Assembly (NCBI GenBank): GCA_002343985.1
Contig: DDTB01000002.1
Location: forward strand, 1 to 18,014
DNA length: 18,014 nt
Direction of reading: 5' to 3'
DNA from: Chitinophagaceae bacterium UBA2375
Lineage (GTDB): Bacteria > Bacteroidota > Bacteroidia > Chitinophagales > Chitinophagaceae
The notes below the pieces were generated by a model. It searched no databases. It had not been told where the DNA came from and worked only from the letters and a program-made list of their open reading frames with translations. Of the stretch, positions 1 through 7,905 are shown piece by piece (position 1 is the stretch's first letter; each line of letters opens with the position of its first letter). The translations under genes were made by a program, and so were the position numbers.

Positions 1-150
1 TCTAACTCATGAAACTTATCTAACCTATAAAACTTATCTAACCTATAAAACTTATCTAACTCATGAAACTTATTTAACCTATGAAACTTATCCAACCTAT
101 GAAACCCATCCAACCCATGCAACTTATACAACACCCATAACCTATACAGC
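1..150. repeat. Degenerate 18-bp tandem repeat upstream of the aldehyde dehydrogenase
   Basis: Seven clear and one decayed copy of an 18-bp unit run head to tail. The units start at 1, 19, 37, 55, 73, 91, 109 and 127, and the consensus is close to TCTAACCTATGAAACTTA. Units 2 and 3 are identical, units 1 and 4 are identical, and divergence increases towards the gene. Because 18 is a multiple of three, one plus-strand frame (codons from base 2) has no stop and is in phase with the ATG at 179. It would encode a six-residue repeat of the type T-H/Y-E/K-T-Y-L. No in-frame ATG lies inside the array, so I treat it as non-coding, but a start left of the window cannot be excluded. Confidence 0.9.
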
Positions 151-178
151 AAATCGCGATCAAAATAACTACAATCAA

Positions 179-1651
179 ATGGCCTCATCAAAAAACAATA
201 CACTCAAACTGAAATTTGACGCGGCGCGAAACCTCGCCCCGGCACCGGAGAGTAAAAGCGCGGCGAAAATCCAGCCACGGTACGACCTTTTTATTAATGG
301 TAAGTTTGAGAAGCCTGCTTCTAAAAAATATTTCACAACCATCAATCCCGCCAATGAAGAAAAACTGGCGGAAGTGGCGGAAGCCAACCAGGCGGATGTG
401 AACAAGGCTGTGGCCGCGGCGCGCCAGGCTTACGATAAAACCTGGAAAAAGATTTCGCCCCGGGAGCGCTCCAAATATATTTACCGTATTGCCCGGATGA
501 TACAGGAGAGGGCCCGGGAATTCGCGGTGATTGAAACACTGGACGGTGGTAAACCCATCCGTGAAAGCCGTGACTTTGATGTGCCCACCGCAGCCAATCA
601 TTTCTTTTATTATGCAGGATGGGCCGATAAACTTGAGTATGCTTTTCCAAACCGGAGGGTTTCATCATTAGGTGTGGCCGGGCAAATCATCCCTTGGAAC
701 TTTCCGCTGCTGATGGCGGCATGGAAGATTGCCCCGGCGCTGGCTGCAGGAAACACCGTGGTGCTGAAGCCCGCCGAAACCACACCGCTCACCGCATTAA
801 AATTGGCGGAAATCATACAGGAAGCCGACTTGCCCCCGGGTGTGGTGAACATCATCACTGGCGCAGGAGCTACAGGCGCTGCGATTGTAAACCATCCGGA
901 TGTCAATAAAATCGCTTTTACAGGTTCTACGGATGTAGGCAAGATCATTCAAAAAGCGATCGCGGGCACTTCCAAAAAACTAACGCTTGAATTGGGCGGC
1001 AAAGCGGCGAATATCATATTTGAAGACGCGCCGATTGACCAGGCTGTGGAAGGTGTTATCAACGGTATTTTCTTCAACCAGGGCCATGTGTGCTGCGCCG
1101 GCTCGAGGTTGTTTGTGCAGGAAAGTGTCGCGCCAATTGTTTTACGCAAATTAAAAGACCGCCTCGAAACATTGATTGTAGGCGATCCGCTGGATAAGAA
1201 TACCGATATCGGAGCCATCAACTCCAAACAACAACTGGAAGTCATTCAAAAATACCTGGCCATCGGCCAGAAAGAAGGCGCTGAGATGTATCAAAGCTCA
1301 TGCACGTTACCCAAAAAAGGGTTCTTCTGTAAACCTACTTTGTTCACCAACGTGGCACAATCGAACCGGATTGCACAGGAAGAAATTTTCGGGCCGGTAC
1401 TTGCCATTCAAACTTTCCGTACGGTTGATGAAGTGATTGAAAAGGCCAACAATACGGCTTTTGGTTTGTCGGCCGGCGTGTGGACAGACAAAGGTTCTAA
1501 AATATTCAACCTAACCACTAAGCTCAGGGCAGGCGTGGTTTGGGCAAACACATATAACAAATTTGATCCAACATCACCATTTGGCGGATACAAGGAAAGT
1601 GGATTTGGCCGGGAAGGCGGATTGCACGGTATTGATGCATATGTGAAATAG
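179..1651 (+). CDS. NAD(P)+-dependent aldehyde dehydrogenase
   Basis: This is a complete 490-residue enzyme of the aldehyde dehydrogenase superfamily, which oxidises aldehydes to carboxylates in the cytoplasm. All catalytic landmarks are visible: PWNFP with the oxyanion Asn174, LKPAE with the cofactor-binding Lys197, FTGST at about 247-251, ELGGK with the general base Glu271, GHVCCAGSR with the nucleophile Cys305, and EEIFGP with Glu402. The conserved fold begins near residue 33, so the first 32 residues are a polar, probably disordered lead. ATG 179 is the first in-frame ATG. The frame stays open upstream through the tandem repeat to the window edge. The next gene, 38 bp downstream, encodes a catalytically empty paralogue, so the two may form a complex. 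Substrate cannot be read from the sequence. Similar pairs often neighbour deoxyribose-phosphate aldolase genes, which cannot be checked here. Confidence 0.95.
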   Translation: MASSKNNTLKLKFDAARNLAPAPESKSAAKIQPRYDLFINGKFEKPASKKYFTTINPANEEKLAEVAEANQADVNKAVAAARQAYDKTWKKISPRERSKYIYRIARMIQERAREFAVIETLDGGKPIRESRDFDVPTAANHFFYYAGWADKLEYAFPNRRVSSLGVAGQIIPWNFPLLMAAWKIAPALAAGNTVVLKPAETTPLTALKLAEIIQEADLPPGVVNIITGAGATGAAIVNHPDVNKIAFTGSTDVGKIIQKAIAGTSKKLTLELGGKAANIIFEDAPIDQAVEGVINGIFFNQGHVCCAGSRLFVQESVAPIVLRKLKDRLETLIVGDPLDKNTDIGAINSKQQLEVIQKYLAIGQKEGAEMYQSSCTLPKKGFFCKPTLFTNVAQSNRIAQEEIFGPVLAIQTFRTVDEVIEKANNTAFGLSAGVWTDKGSKIFNLTTKLRAGVVWANTYNKFDPTSPFGGYKESGFGREGGLHGIDAYVK

Positions 1652-1689
1652 GTTCTACCCTTTTACTTTTAAATTTTTACTTTTTTGTC

Positions 1690-2649
1690 ATGGCAAAAAC
1701 TATATCAAAAAAAATAACCGCTGCCATTCATGCTAACGGTAACGGCCAACACAAATTAGAGAGCGAGAAAAGGCTTGAAGTGCTGAAGACATATAAAATA
1801 TATGTTGGTGGGCAATTTCCCCGTACAGAGTCTGGACGGTATTATGTTGCCCAAAACGATAAAGGGGAAAAACTCGCCAATGTTTGCCTTTGTTCAAGGA
1901 AGGATGTGCGCGACGCTGTAGTGGCTGCCCGTGGCGCGTTTGGCGGATGGTCGGCGCGTGCCGCTTTCAACCGCGGACAAATCCTGTACCGCATTGCTGA
2001 AATGCTGGAAGGCCGTAAAGCCCAGTTTGTGGATGAACTCATGCGCCAGGGATATTCCCGCGTACAGGCAGAAAAAGAAGTACTTCTGGCGATTGACCGC
2101 CTGATTTATTATAGTGGATGGTGCGATAAATTTCAACAGGTATTCAGCTCGGTGAACCCGGTGGCATCCCCACATTTTAATTTTTCAACACCCGAACCTA
2201 CCGGAGTGGTTACAGTAGTCGCGCCGCAACAATCCGGTTTGCTCGGACTGGTGTCGGCCATTGCGCCCATCATCTGCGGAGGTAACACCTGCGTGGTGCT
2301 GGCATCTGAATCAAAGCCTTTGTGCGCAGTGACTTTCGGTGAAGTGCTGAACAGTTCCGATTTGCCCGGGGGCGTGGTGAATATCCTGACCGGGAGCCCT
2401 AAGGAATTATTGCCTTTCCTCTCTGACCATATGGATGTAAATGCCATCTGGTACTCAGAAAACAACCATTCAGCCATACAGATGATCCAGGAAAAAGCAT
2501 CACTGAATGTAAAGAGGGTCCGGATTTATGACGTTGTAAACTGGGCATCAGAACAGGGGCAGTCTCCTTATTTCATCCTCGATTTCCAGGAAATCAAAAC
2601 AACATGGCACCCCATCGAGTTAATCGGTGGCGCAAAAGCTGGTTATTAA
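1690..2649 (+). CDS. Short aldehyde dehydrogenase-family pseudoenzyme
   Basis: The product has 319 residues and aligns with the first ~280 residues of the preceding enzyme: KIYVGGQF at 36-43, a YSGWCDKF segment at 141-148, APIICGGNT at 192-200 and LPGGVVNILTG at 225-235. It cannot be a normal dehydrogenase. The PWNFP Asn is replaced (APQQSG, Gln181), the cofactor Lys-Pro is lost (VVLASES instead of VVLKPAE), the FTGST and ELGGK segments are unrecognisable, and the protein ends before the catalytic-cysteine domain, with a short distinct tail. The reading frame is clean and codon use looks normal, so it does not look like a decaying gene. It lies 38 bp after its paralogue and is probably co-transcribed with it. 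The arrangement recalls ALDH16-type proteins, where an active domain is fused to an inactive one. A structural or regulatory subunit role is inferred. Confidence 0.85.
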   Translation: MAKTISKKITAAIHANGNGQHKLESEKRLEVLKTYKIYVGGQFPRTESGRYYVAQNDKGEKLANVCLCSRKDVRDAVVAARGAFGGWSARAAFNRGQILYRIAEMLEGRKAQFVDELMRQGYSRVQAEKEVLLAIDRLIYYSGWCDKFQQVFSSVNPVASPHFNFSTPEPTGVVTVVAPQQSGLLGLVSAIAPIICGGNTCVVLASESKPLCAVTFGEVLNSSDLPGGVVNILTGSPKELLPFLSDHMDVNAIWYSENNHSAIQMIQEKASLNVKRVRIYDVVNWASEQGQSPYFILDFQEIKTTWHPIELIGGAKAGY

Positions 2650-2698
2650 ACCATCTTAAAGCTTTTGAATGGCCGGCATATCATATCTTAAATTAGAT

Positions 2699-2706
2699 TA
2701 GATTTG
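2699..2706 (+). promoter_or_regulatory. Possible -7 promoter element for the LemA/TPM group
   Basis: TAGATTTG matches the Bacteroidota -7 consensus TAnnTTTG exactly and lies 92 bp before the first lemA start, in the 149-bp gap after the dehydrogenase pair. No TTTG is found about 20 bp upstream, where the -33 element should be, so support is partial. Confidence 0.35.
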
Positions 2707-2798
2707 TAAGGCCTGCAAACTTATGCCTGACACCCGGCAAAATCCAATGGCCTGATCAGCCAAACAAACATCATATTCAATCACACAATACTTATTTT

Positions 2799-3383
2799 AT
2801 GAAACGTTCAGGACTATTGATTCTTTTAGGCATTTTGGTTATCCTCGGATTTTGGGGATGCAATTCGTATAACGGACTGGTGAAGCAGGACGAAAGTGTT
2901 AAAAAGGCATGGAACAATGTACAGACAGAATATCAGAACCGTTCAGATCTTGTTGGAAACCTCGTCAATACTGTTAAAGGCGCAGCCAATTTTGAACAAA
3001 AAACACTAACAGATGTGGTGGAAGCAAGGGCTAAAGCTACCAGTGTGAATATTAATGCAGATAACCTCACACCTGAAAAAATTGCTGAGTTCCAAGCTGC
3101 CCAAAGCCAGTTAAGCGGCTCACTGAGCAGGTTGCTTGCTACCGTTGAGGCCTATCCGACATTAAAGGCTACAGAAAACTTTACAAAACTGCAAGGCCAG
3201 CTGGAAGGAATTGAAAACAACATCAAGAATTCTCGAAAGATATTCAATGATGAGATTAATCTGTATAACACAAAGGTTCGTTCCTTCCCAATGAACATTC
3301 TTGGCGGGATTTTTGGCTTCAAACAAAAAGAAGGATTTAAAGCAGATCCCGGGGCAGAAAAAGCGCCTGAGGTTAAATTCTAA
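2799..3383 (+). CDS. lemA: LemA family protein, first copy
   Basis: This 194-residue protein has the LemA layout: a short N-terminal hydrophobic segment (about residues 4-20) followed by a long helical domain. The family's best-conserved stretch is present at about 24-62, including NGLV, WNNVQTEYQNR, DLVGNLVNTVKG and FEQKTL. LemA proteins are membrane-attached helical bundles of poorly defined function. Cys21 after FWG could be a lipidation site, but the fit to the lipobox is weak, and a single membrane anchor is the alternative. A very similar second copy starts 11 bp downstream, and two TPM-domain genes follow. LemA next to TPM genes is a recurrent bacterial arrangement. The shared C-terminal pattern FGF-KEGF-D-GA-K-E-KF shows that the two LemA copies are tandem duplicates. 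Confidence 0.92.
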   Translation: MKRSGLLILLGILVILGFWGCNSYNGLVKQDESVKKAWNNVQTEYQNRSDLVGNLVNTVKGAANFEQKTLTDVVEARAKATSVNINADNLTPEKIAEFQAAQSQLSGSLSRLLATVEAYPTLKATENFTKLQGQLEGIENNIKNSRKIFNDEINLYNTKVRSFPMNILGGIFGFKQKEGFKADPGAEKAPEVKF

Positions 3384-3394
3384 GCAAGCAATCC

Positions 3395-3982
3395 ATGAAG
3401 AATAATCGTTATTCCGGTTATATCATTGGTGCCATACTTGTTGCCATTGGTATTTACATTGCAGTTGCTTTCAACGGACTAGTTAATAAAGAGGAGAGAA
3501 TGAAATTGCAATGGAATGAAGTCCAGAATGCTTATCAAAGAAGACTCGATCTAATTCCGAATGTGGTGAATGTGGTAAAAGGCGGGACTGATTTTGAACA
3601 AACCACTTTGCAAAAAGTTACGGAAGCAAGGTCAAAGGCTAGCAGCATGAAAATATCTGGAGAGCCTACTGCTGAATCTTATAATGAGCAAACTAGGTTG
3701 CAGGATGAACTTGCTAGTGCCGCCACCCGGTTAATGATTGTTGTGGAAAAATACCCTGATATACAAGGTACACGCGCATTTGCAGACCTTCAGACACAGC
3801 TGGAAGGAACCGAAAGAAGGATCAAAGTAGCCCGTAAAGATTTCAATGTGTCTGTCGCAGCATATAACAGCTATGTAAAAAGTTTTCCAACCAGCTTGGT
3901 AGCAACCCTTTTTGGATTCAGTGCTAAAGAAGGTTTTCAGTCTGATAAAGGTGCAGACAAGTCTGTTGAAATCAAATTTTAA
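3395..3982 (+). CDS. lemA: LemA family protein, second copy
   Basis: This is a 195-residue paralogue of the preceding gene, separated from it by 11 bp. The N-terminal segment GYIIGAILVAIGIYIAVAF (about 8-26) is a clear transmembrane helix with no cysteine, so this copy is anchored by the helix. The first copy might instead be lipidated. The helical LemA core follows, with NGLVNKEE, QWNEVQNAYQRR and DLIPNVVNVVKGG, where the usual family form DLIPNLV is better kept than in copy one. The two copies have diverged most in the middle region (about 90-125). The conserved C-terminus probably has a shared structural role. The gene belongs to the same transcription unit as its neighbours, judging by the 11- and 12-bp gaps. 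Confidence 0.92.
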   Translation: MKNNRYSGYIIGAILVAIGIYIAVAFNGLVNKEERMKLQWNEVQNAYQRRLDLIPNVVNVVKGGTDFEQTTLQKVTEARSKASSMKISGEPTAESYNEQTRLQDELASAATRLMIVVEKYPDIQGTRAFADLQTQLEGTERRIKVARKDFNVSVAAYNSYVKSFPTSLVATLFGFSAKEGFQSDKGADKSVEIKF

Positions 3983-3994
3983 AATATCACCTTA

Positions 3995-4456
3995 GTGGCC
4001 TTATTTTCAATTTTTAAAAAGAAAGATTTCTTTTCAGCTGCTGAAAAGGAGCAGATTGTTGCTGCCATTCGAAGCGCCGAGAAGAACACCAGTGGAGAAA
4101 TAAGGGTTTTTATTGAAAACAGGAATCCTTTTGTTGATCCGCTCGACCGAGCATCACAGCTATTTTTTAAACTCAAAATGCAGGAAACCGATCATCGAAA
4201 TGCAGTGTTGCTGTATATCGCCATGAAAAGCCATGAACTGGCATTGTTTGCTGATGAAGGCATTTACCGGGAAGTTGGGGCCGAATACTGGAATCTGGCA
4301 GTTAAAAATATGATCAAAGAATTTTCGAATGATCATATTCCTACAGGGATTGAACAATGTGTACGCCAGATCGGCGTCACGCTGACTGAAAAATTTCCAT
4401 ATATACCCACGGAAGATAGAAATGAATTGCCGGATGATATCGTTTTCGGCAAATGA
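3995..4456 (+). CDS. TPM-domain protein without export signal
   Basis: This 153-residue protein begins at GTG 3995, 12 bp after the preceding stop. No ATG precedes the conserved region, and the encoded MALFSIFKKKDFF start looks natural for the family. It shows the TPM (DUF477) fold: the helix EKEQIVAAIRSAEKNTSGEI, the strand RVFIENR, the hydrophobic strand NAVLLYIAM (about 69-77), the ELALFADEGIYREVG segment (about 80-94) and a C-terminal helix. There is no signal peptide or membrane helix, so it is probably cytoplasmic, unlike the TPM protein encoded next. Its stop overlaps the next start (ATGA), which indicates translational coupling. TPM domains have been linked to phosphatase activity and to photosystem II repair in plastids. 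The role here is unknown. Confidence 0.85.
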   Translation: MALFSIFKKKDFFSAAEKEQIVAAIRSAEKNTSGEIRVFIENRNPFVDPLDRASQLFFKLKMQETDHRNAVLLYIAMKSHELALFADEGIYREVGAEYWNLAVKNMIKEFSNDHIPTGIEQCVRQIGVTLTEKFPYIPTEDRNELPDDIVFGK

Positions 4457-5268
4457 TGAATTTTGAACCATTCATGATGAAGTTTGCATACATATTACTG
4501 TTCGTTTTTTGTACAGTGTTAACTATTGACGCTTTTGCTCAGAATGTTTCAATGCAAGATGTCATTAAGAATAAGCCGAATCCTCCGAAACTTGTCAATG
4601 ATTATACCAATACACTTACCCTCGACCAACAACAGGCACTAGAACGCAAACTGGTGACACTCGATGACAGCACTTTCATACAGATCGCAGTCGTTATCGT
4701 ACCAACGTTGAGTGATATGGATGTGGCAGATGCTGCTCTTGAGCTCGGCAGAAGCTGGGCTGTGGGAAATAAAAAGAATAACAGCGGGGTTGTATTATTG
4801 ATTGCAAAGAACGACCGCAAACTCAATATATCGCCGGGATATGGCCTGGAAGGCGCCCTAACAGACATTGAAGCTAGCCATATTATCCAGGATATCATCA
4901 GGCCAAATTTTAAAGGCGAGGATTATTATCGGGGGATTGATGAGGGCACCGATGCCATCATCAAAGCGGTAAAAGGCGAGTATCAAACACCCCGGAAAAA
5001 AGATAAGGGGATTTCGACAGGCACCATCCTGCTGATCATCCTGCTGGTGTTTATTTTTCTTGCAATCACATCAGGTGGCGGCGGGGGATTTACCGGCAGC
5101 AGGGGTGGTACTTTTATGAGCCGCAGGGGTTACCGCGGATTCAACGGGCCTGTAACCTGGGGCGGAGGTTTAGGTGGAGGATGGGGAGGAGGAAGTTCCG
5201 GTGGTGGCGGATTCGGAGGGTTTGGCGGCGGAAGTTTCGGGGGCGGCGGCGCCAGTGGTTCATGGTAG
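4453..5268 (+). CDS. Secreted, membrane-anchored TPM-domain protein with Gly-rich tail (YgcG type)
   Basis: The 271-residue product has four parts. A signal peptide ends around AFAQ at residue 30. A TPM domain covers about 40-175, with VNDYTNTLT, IAVVIVPTL, RSWAVGNKKNNSGVVLLIA and the hallmark NISPGYGLEGALTD. A transmembrane helix lies at about 190-207 (ILLIILLVFIFLAI). The tail (about 208-271) is almost pure Gly/Ser with GGFGGG repeats and ends in GASGSW, typical of YgcG-like proteins. The start at 4453 overlaps the upstream stop by 4 bp. ATGs at 4474 and 4477 would place the signal peptide right at the N-terminus and may be the real start. The gene closes the LemA/TPM group and is followed by a strong hairpin terminator. 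The TPM domain should face the periplasm and the Gly-rich tail the cytoplasm if the helix crosses once. Confidence 0.9.
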   Translation: MMNFEPFMMKFAYILLFVFCTVLTIDAFAQNVSMQDVIKNKPNPPKLVNDYTNTLTLDQQQALERKLVTLDDSTFIQIAVVIVPTLSDMDVADAALELGRSWAVGNKKNNSGVVLLIAKNDRKLNISPGYGLEGALTDIEASHIIQDIIRPNFKGEDYYRGIDEGTDAIIKAVKGEYQTPRKKDKGISTGTILLIILLVFIFLAITSGGGGGFTGSRGGTFMSRRGYRGFNGPVTWGGGLGGGWGGGSSGGGGFGGFGGGSFGGGGASGSW

Positions 5269-5290
5269 GATCAATGACATTATTACATAA

Positions 5291-5325
5291 AAAAACAACG
5301 GCTTTATGGGCCGTTGTTTTTTTTC
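5291..5325. terminator. Bidirectional intrinsic terminator
   Basis: A perfect inverted repeat (AAAAAACAACGGC, 7-nt loop, GCCGTTGTTTTTT) is flanked by an A run on the left and a T run on the right. It can therefore act in both directions. It sits 22 bp after the TPM gene stop and 15 bp from the stop of the convergent aminopeptidase gene, as expected for a shared terminator. Confidence 0.9.
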
Positions 5326-5340
5326 GTGTGTACGTTAACG

Positions 5341-7788
5341 TTATTTCTTATACACAGACTGGATATAATCTTCAATTTCCTTTCCCTTCGCTTTTGTTAT
5401 AATGCCAAAGGATTTGTCGAAACTTGGTGTTACGAATGATCGGAACTGTGATGGGATTTTGTTCAGGAAACCGATCATGTAGTCGATACCTCTTTTTACC
5501 TTGGTTACATCATTGATTTTGCTGAGGTAGGTAGCGAATTTGTCGTTCATGGTCAGCTTTTCCTGGCTCAGCGGCGCTTTATCGTATGCTTCCGCGATAT
5601 AATCGAAGTCGGCTTCCGTGCCTTTTGAAATCAGGATATCGGTCACCACCTCACCCAAACTGCCTTTCGCGTCCTTGCCGTATTTGCGGGCCAGTGAATA
5701 TGCATTCTCTCCATCCAATGCCGTCAACCCTTTTAGCGCAGAGCCTGCCACTGAATATGATGAATCATTGATGGCTTTGTCGTAAATGTATTTGTATTTG
5801 GCGTCGCCGTTCTTCACCAGGAAATCAATGGCCGCGGCGCGAACCAGGCTGTGGCGGTCTTTCTGCGCGATTTCTTCTATGTCAGACAATACCACTTTAT
5901 CGTTCTTATAAGGAGACATGGCCAGTTTGCGGATTGTATTTACACGCAGGCGATGGAATTTATCCCTTAAGCCATTGGCGATTTCAGGCATATTTTTCTT
6001 GGCAAAGAAATCGATCGCTTCCATACGGTCAACATAGTTGCGTGCGTATTTCCATTGTGCCACATACATTTCTTCGGGTTTGTTGTCTGTTTTTTCAGCC
6101 AGCAGGTATTTGTCGGCATCCACATTGATCAACTCTGGCTTGCCGTTTACATTGAATGTGAAACTGTCTACCTTGTTTTCTACCCATACATCATAGCGTT
6201 TGCGGTTTCCGGCTTCATACACATCAATGGCGATGGGCAGTTTGAAAACCTTACCTGATTTTTGTGTTTGTTCTACGGTAACAGTGGCTTTGCCCGGAAC
6301 ATCAAAATTGTAACTGATCTTCAACTTCGGGTGACCGCTACCGTAATACCATTGGTTAAAGAACCAGTTCATGTCGCGGCCTGTCACTTCTTCAAAAGCC
6401 AGTCGTAACTGATCGGCTTCGCCTGTTTTGAATTTATTGGTAGCCAGGTAATTGTTCAGCGATTTGAAGAAGGCATCGTCTCCAACAATATGGCGGAGCA
6501 TATGCAAAATGCGACCGCCTTTGTTGTAGCTGACGGCGTCAAACATGTCTTCCTTATTGGCATAATGATGGCGTACAAGGTCTTTTTGCTCGCTGCCGCT
6601 CATCAGGTAGCCACGCATGTCATCCATATGGTGTGCATCGGCAAAATCCTTTCCGTACTTATATTCATCCCAGAGATATTCGCTGTAATTGGCAAAGCTT
6701 TCGTTTACGGTTAACTGGCTCCAGCTTTCTGTGGTAACCAGGTCGCCAAACCATTGGTGGAATAACTCATGCGCGATGGTTTCTTCCCATGAATTGCCGT
6801 CAACCAGTTCGCGGCTGTTCTGGTATGCGCTTTCCTGGTGAATGGTGGCTGTCGTATTTTCCATCGCACCGCTCACATAATCGCGGCTCACAATTTGAGC
6901 ATACTTCGGCCATGGGAAATCAATGCCCAGTAAGTCAGAGAAGAACTTCATCATTTCAGGCGTGTTGCCAAATACCTTTTTGGCATAAGGCGCTTGTTCT
7001 TTCTCTACATAATAGCTGACTTCTTTGCCTTTGTAGGGACTGTCTTTAATCACGCTGTATTCGCCAACACCCATGAAGAACAGGTAAGGCGCGTGTGGCA
7101 GGTCCAGCTTCCAGGTATCGGTGCGTGTGCCATCAGTATTTTTCTTCTGGCTAACCAGCAGTCCATTACTCAGGGTTACGTATTTTTCAGGTACCGTCAT
7201 GGCCAGTTCTTGTGTGGTTTTCTGGTTGGGTTTATCGATGGTCACCATCCATGCGCTGTTTGATTCGGTTTCGCCCTGCGTCCAGATTTGTGTAGGCTTG
7301 CCCTTTTCTTCGCCGCGGGGATTGATGAAATACAATCCTTTGGCATCGGTAATGGCTGCACTGCCTTCCGCTTTTAACTCATCAGGCTTGCTGATATAAT
7401 CAAAGTAAAGGGTATATGAATCTTTCGAACTATAGGTTTTATCGAGCTTGATGCGGAGTTCCATGCCATCGTAGCTGTATTTTAAGGGAACTTTCGCTTT
7501 GCTGGCATTCACCAGGGCCACTTCCTTAAACTCCATACCTTTGGCATCAAGGGTTACGGAATCGGTGGGGTAAAAATGGGGGCGAAGGGTCAGCCATTCT
7601 TTCCCATACAGGTACGATTTACTGAAATCGAACCGTACATCCAGTTTGGTATGCACCACATTGTTGATTTTAGTAGGGGTGGCCCTGAAAATTTTTTTCC
7701 AGGATGTGTCCGCAGGTTCCTGTCCCATTTGGGCAAAAACCGACAGGCAACTGAAGGCCGCCGCCAGCAATAAAGTCGTTCTCTTCAT
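5341..7788 (-). CDS. M1 family zinc aminopeptidase
   Basis: This 815-residue metalloprotease removes N-terminal residues from peptides. Its signal peptide (MKRTTLLLAAAFSCLSVFAQ) sends it to the periplasm or beyond. The M1 signatures are intact: the exopeptidase motif GAMEN at 307-311, the zinc motif HELFH with His340, Glu341 and His344, the third zinc ligand Glu363 in NESFANY (18 residues between), and Tyr423 in SYNKGGR as the likely transition-state tyrosine. The N-terminal beta domain covers about 30-230, and the catalytic domain about 240-500. The C-terminal ~250 residues are helical, with HEAT-like segments such as RHSLVRAAAIDFL and SVAGSALKGL. No C-terminal sorting domain is visible. The gene is a single transcription unit, convergent with the TPM gene and divergent from the DUF4476 gene. 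Likely role is peptide scavenging. Confidence 0.96.
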   Translation of the reverse strand: MKRTTLLLAAAFSCLSVFAQMGQEPADTSWKKIFRATPTKINNVVHTKLDVRFDFSKSYLYGKEWLTLRPHFYPTDSVTLDAKGMEFKEVALVNASKAKVPLKYSYDGMELRIKLDKTYSSKDSYTLYFDYISKPDELKAEGSAAITDAKGLYFINPRGEEKGKPTQIWTQGETESNSAWMVTIDKPNQKTTQELAMTVPEKYVTLSNGLLVSQKKNTDGTRTDTWKLDLPHAPYLFFMGVGEYSVIKDSPYKGKEVSYYVEKEQAPYAKKVFGNTPEMMKFFSDLLGIDFPWPKYAQIVSRDYVSGAMENTTATIHQESAYQNSRELVDGNSWEETIAHELFHQWFGDLVTTESWSQLTVNESFANYSEYLWDEYKYGKDFADAHHMDDMRGYLMSGSEQKDLVRHHYANKEDMFDAVSYNKGGRILHMLRHIVGDDAFFKSLNNYLATNKFKTGEADQLRLAFEEVTGRDMNWFFNQWYYGSGHPKLKISYNFDVPGKATVTVEQTQKSGKVFKLPIAIDVYEAGNRKRYDVWVENKVDSFTFNVNGKPELINVDADKYLLAEKTDNKPEEMYVAQWKYARNYVDRMEAIDFFAKKNMPEIANGLRDKFHRLRVNTIRKLAMSPYKNDKVVLSDIEEIAQKDRHSLVRAAAIDFLVKNGDAKYKYIYDKAINDSSYSVAGSALKGLTALDGENAYSLARKYGKDAKGSLGEVVTDILISKGTEADFDYIAEAYDKAPLSQEKLTMNDKFATYLSKINDVTKVKRGIDYMIGFLNKIPSQFRSFVTPSFDKSFGIITKAKGKEIEDYIQSVYKK

Positions 7789-7876
7789 ATTTGATTTGAT
7801 TTATAGGGTAAAAGTAAATGCCTGACGCAAATAATGAGGCCAATTTTTTTATAAATGGCAAATCGGGCAGTTTAAG

Positions 7877-7884
7877 TAGCTTTG
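7877..7884 (+). promoter_or_regulatory. Possible -7 promoter element for the DUF4476/truA genes
   Basis: TAGCTTTG matches TAnnTTTG and ends 21 bp before the ATG at 7906, giving a short untranslated leader. A TTG codon that opens the reading frame upstream (7882-7884) lies inside this element and would not be transcribed, which supports the ATG start. No matching TTTG -33 element is visible. Confidence 0.4.
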
Positions 7885-7905
7885 ACCGGCATACCGCAAT
7901 TATTC

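Noticed and set aside
1..150. CRISPR array
   Set aside because: The 18-bp units are contiguous without spacers, so this is a simple tandem repeat.
2650..2798. Small RNA or small gene in the gap before the first lemA
   Set aside because: No hairpin plus T run and no coding pattern is visible. The gap is adequately explained as promoter and leader.
7882..7905. TTG start extending the DUF4476 protein by eight residues
   Set aside because: The codon lies within a likely promoter element, and the downstream ATG pair directly opens a signal peptide.
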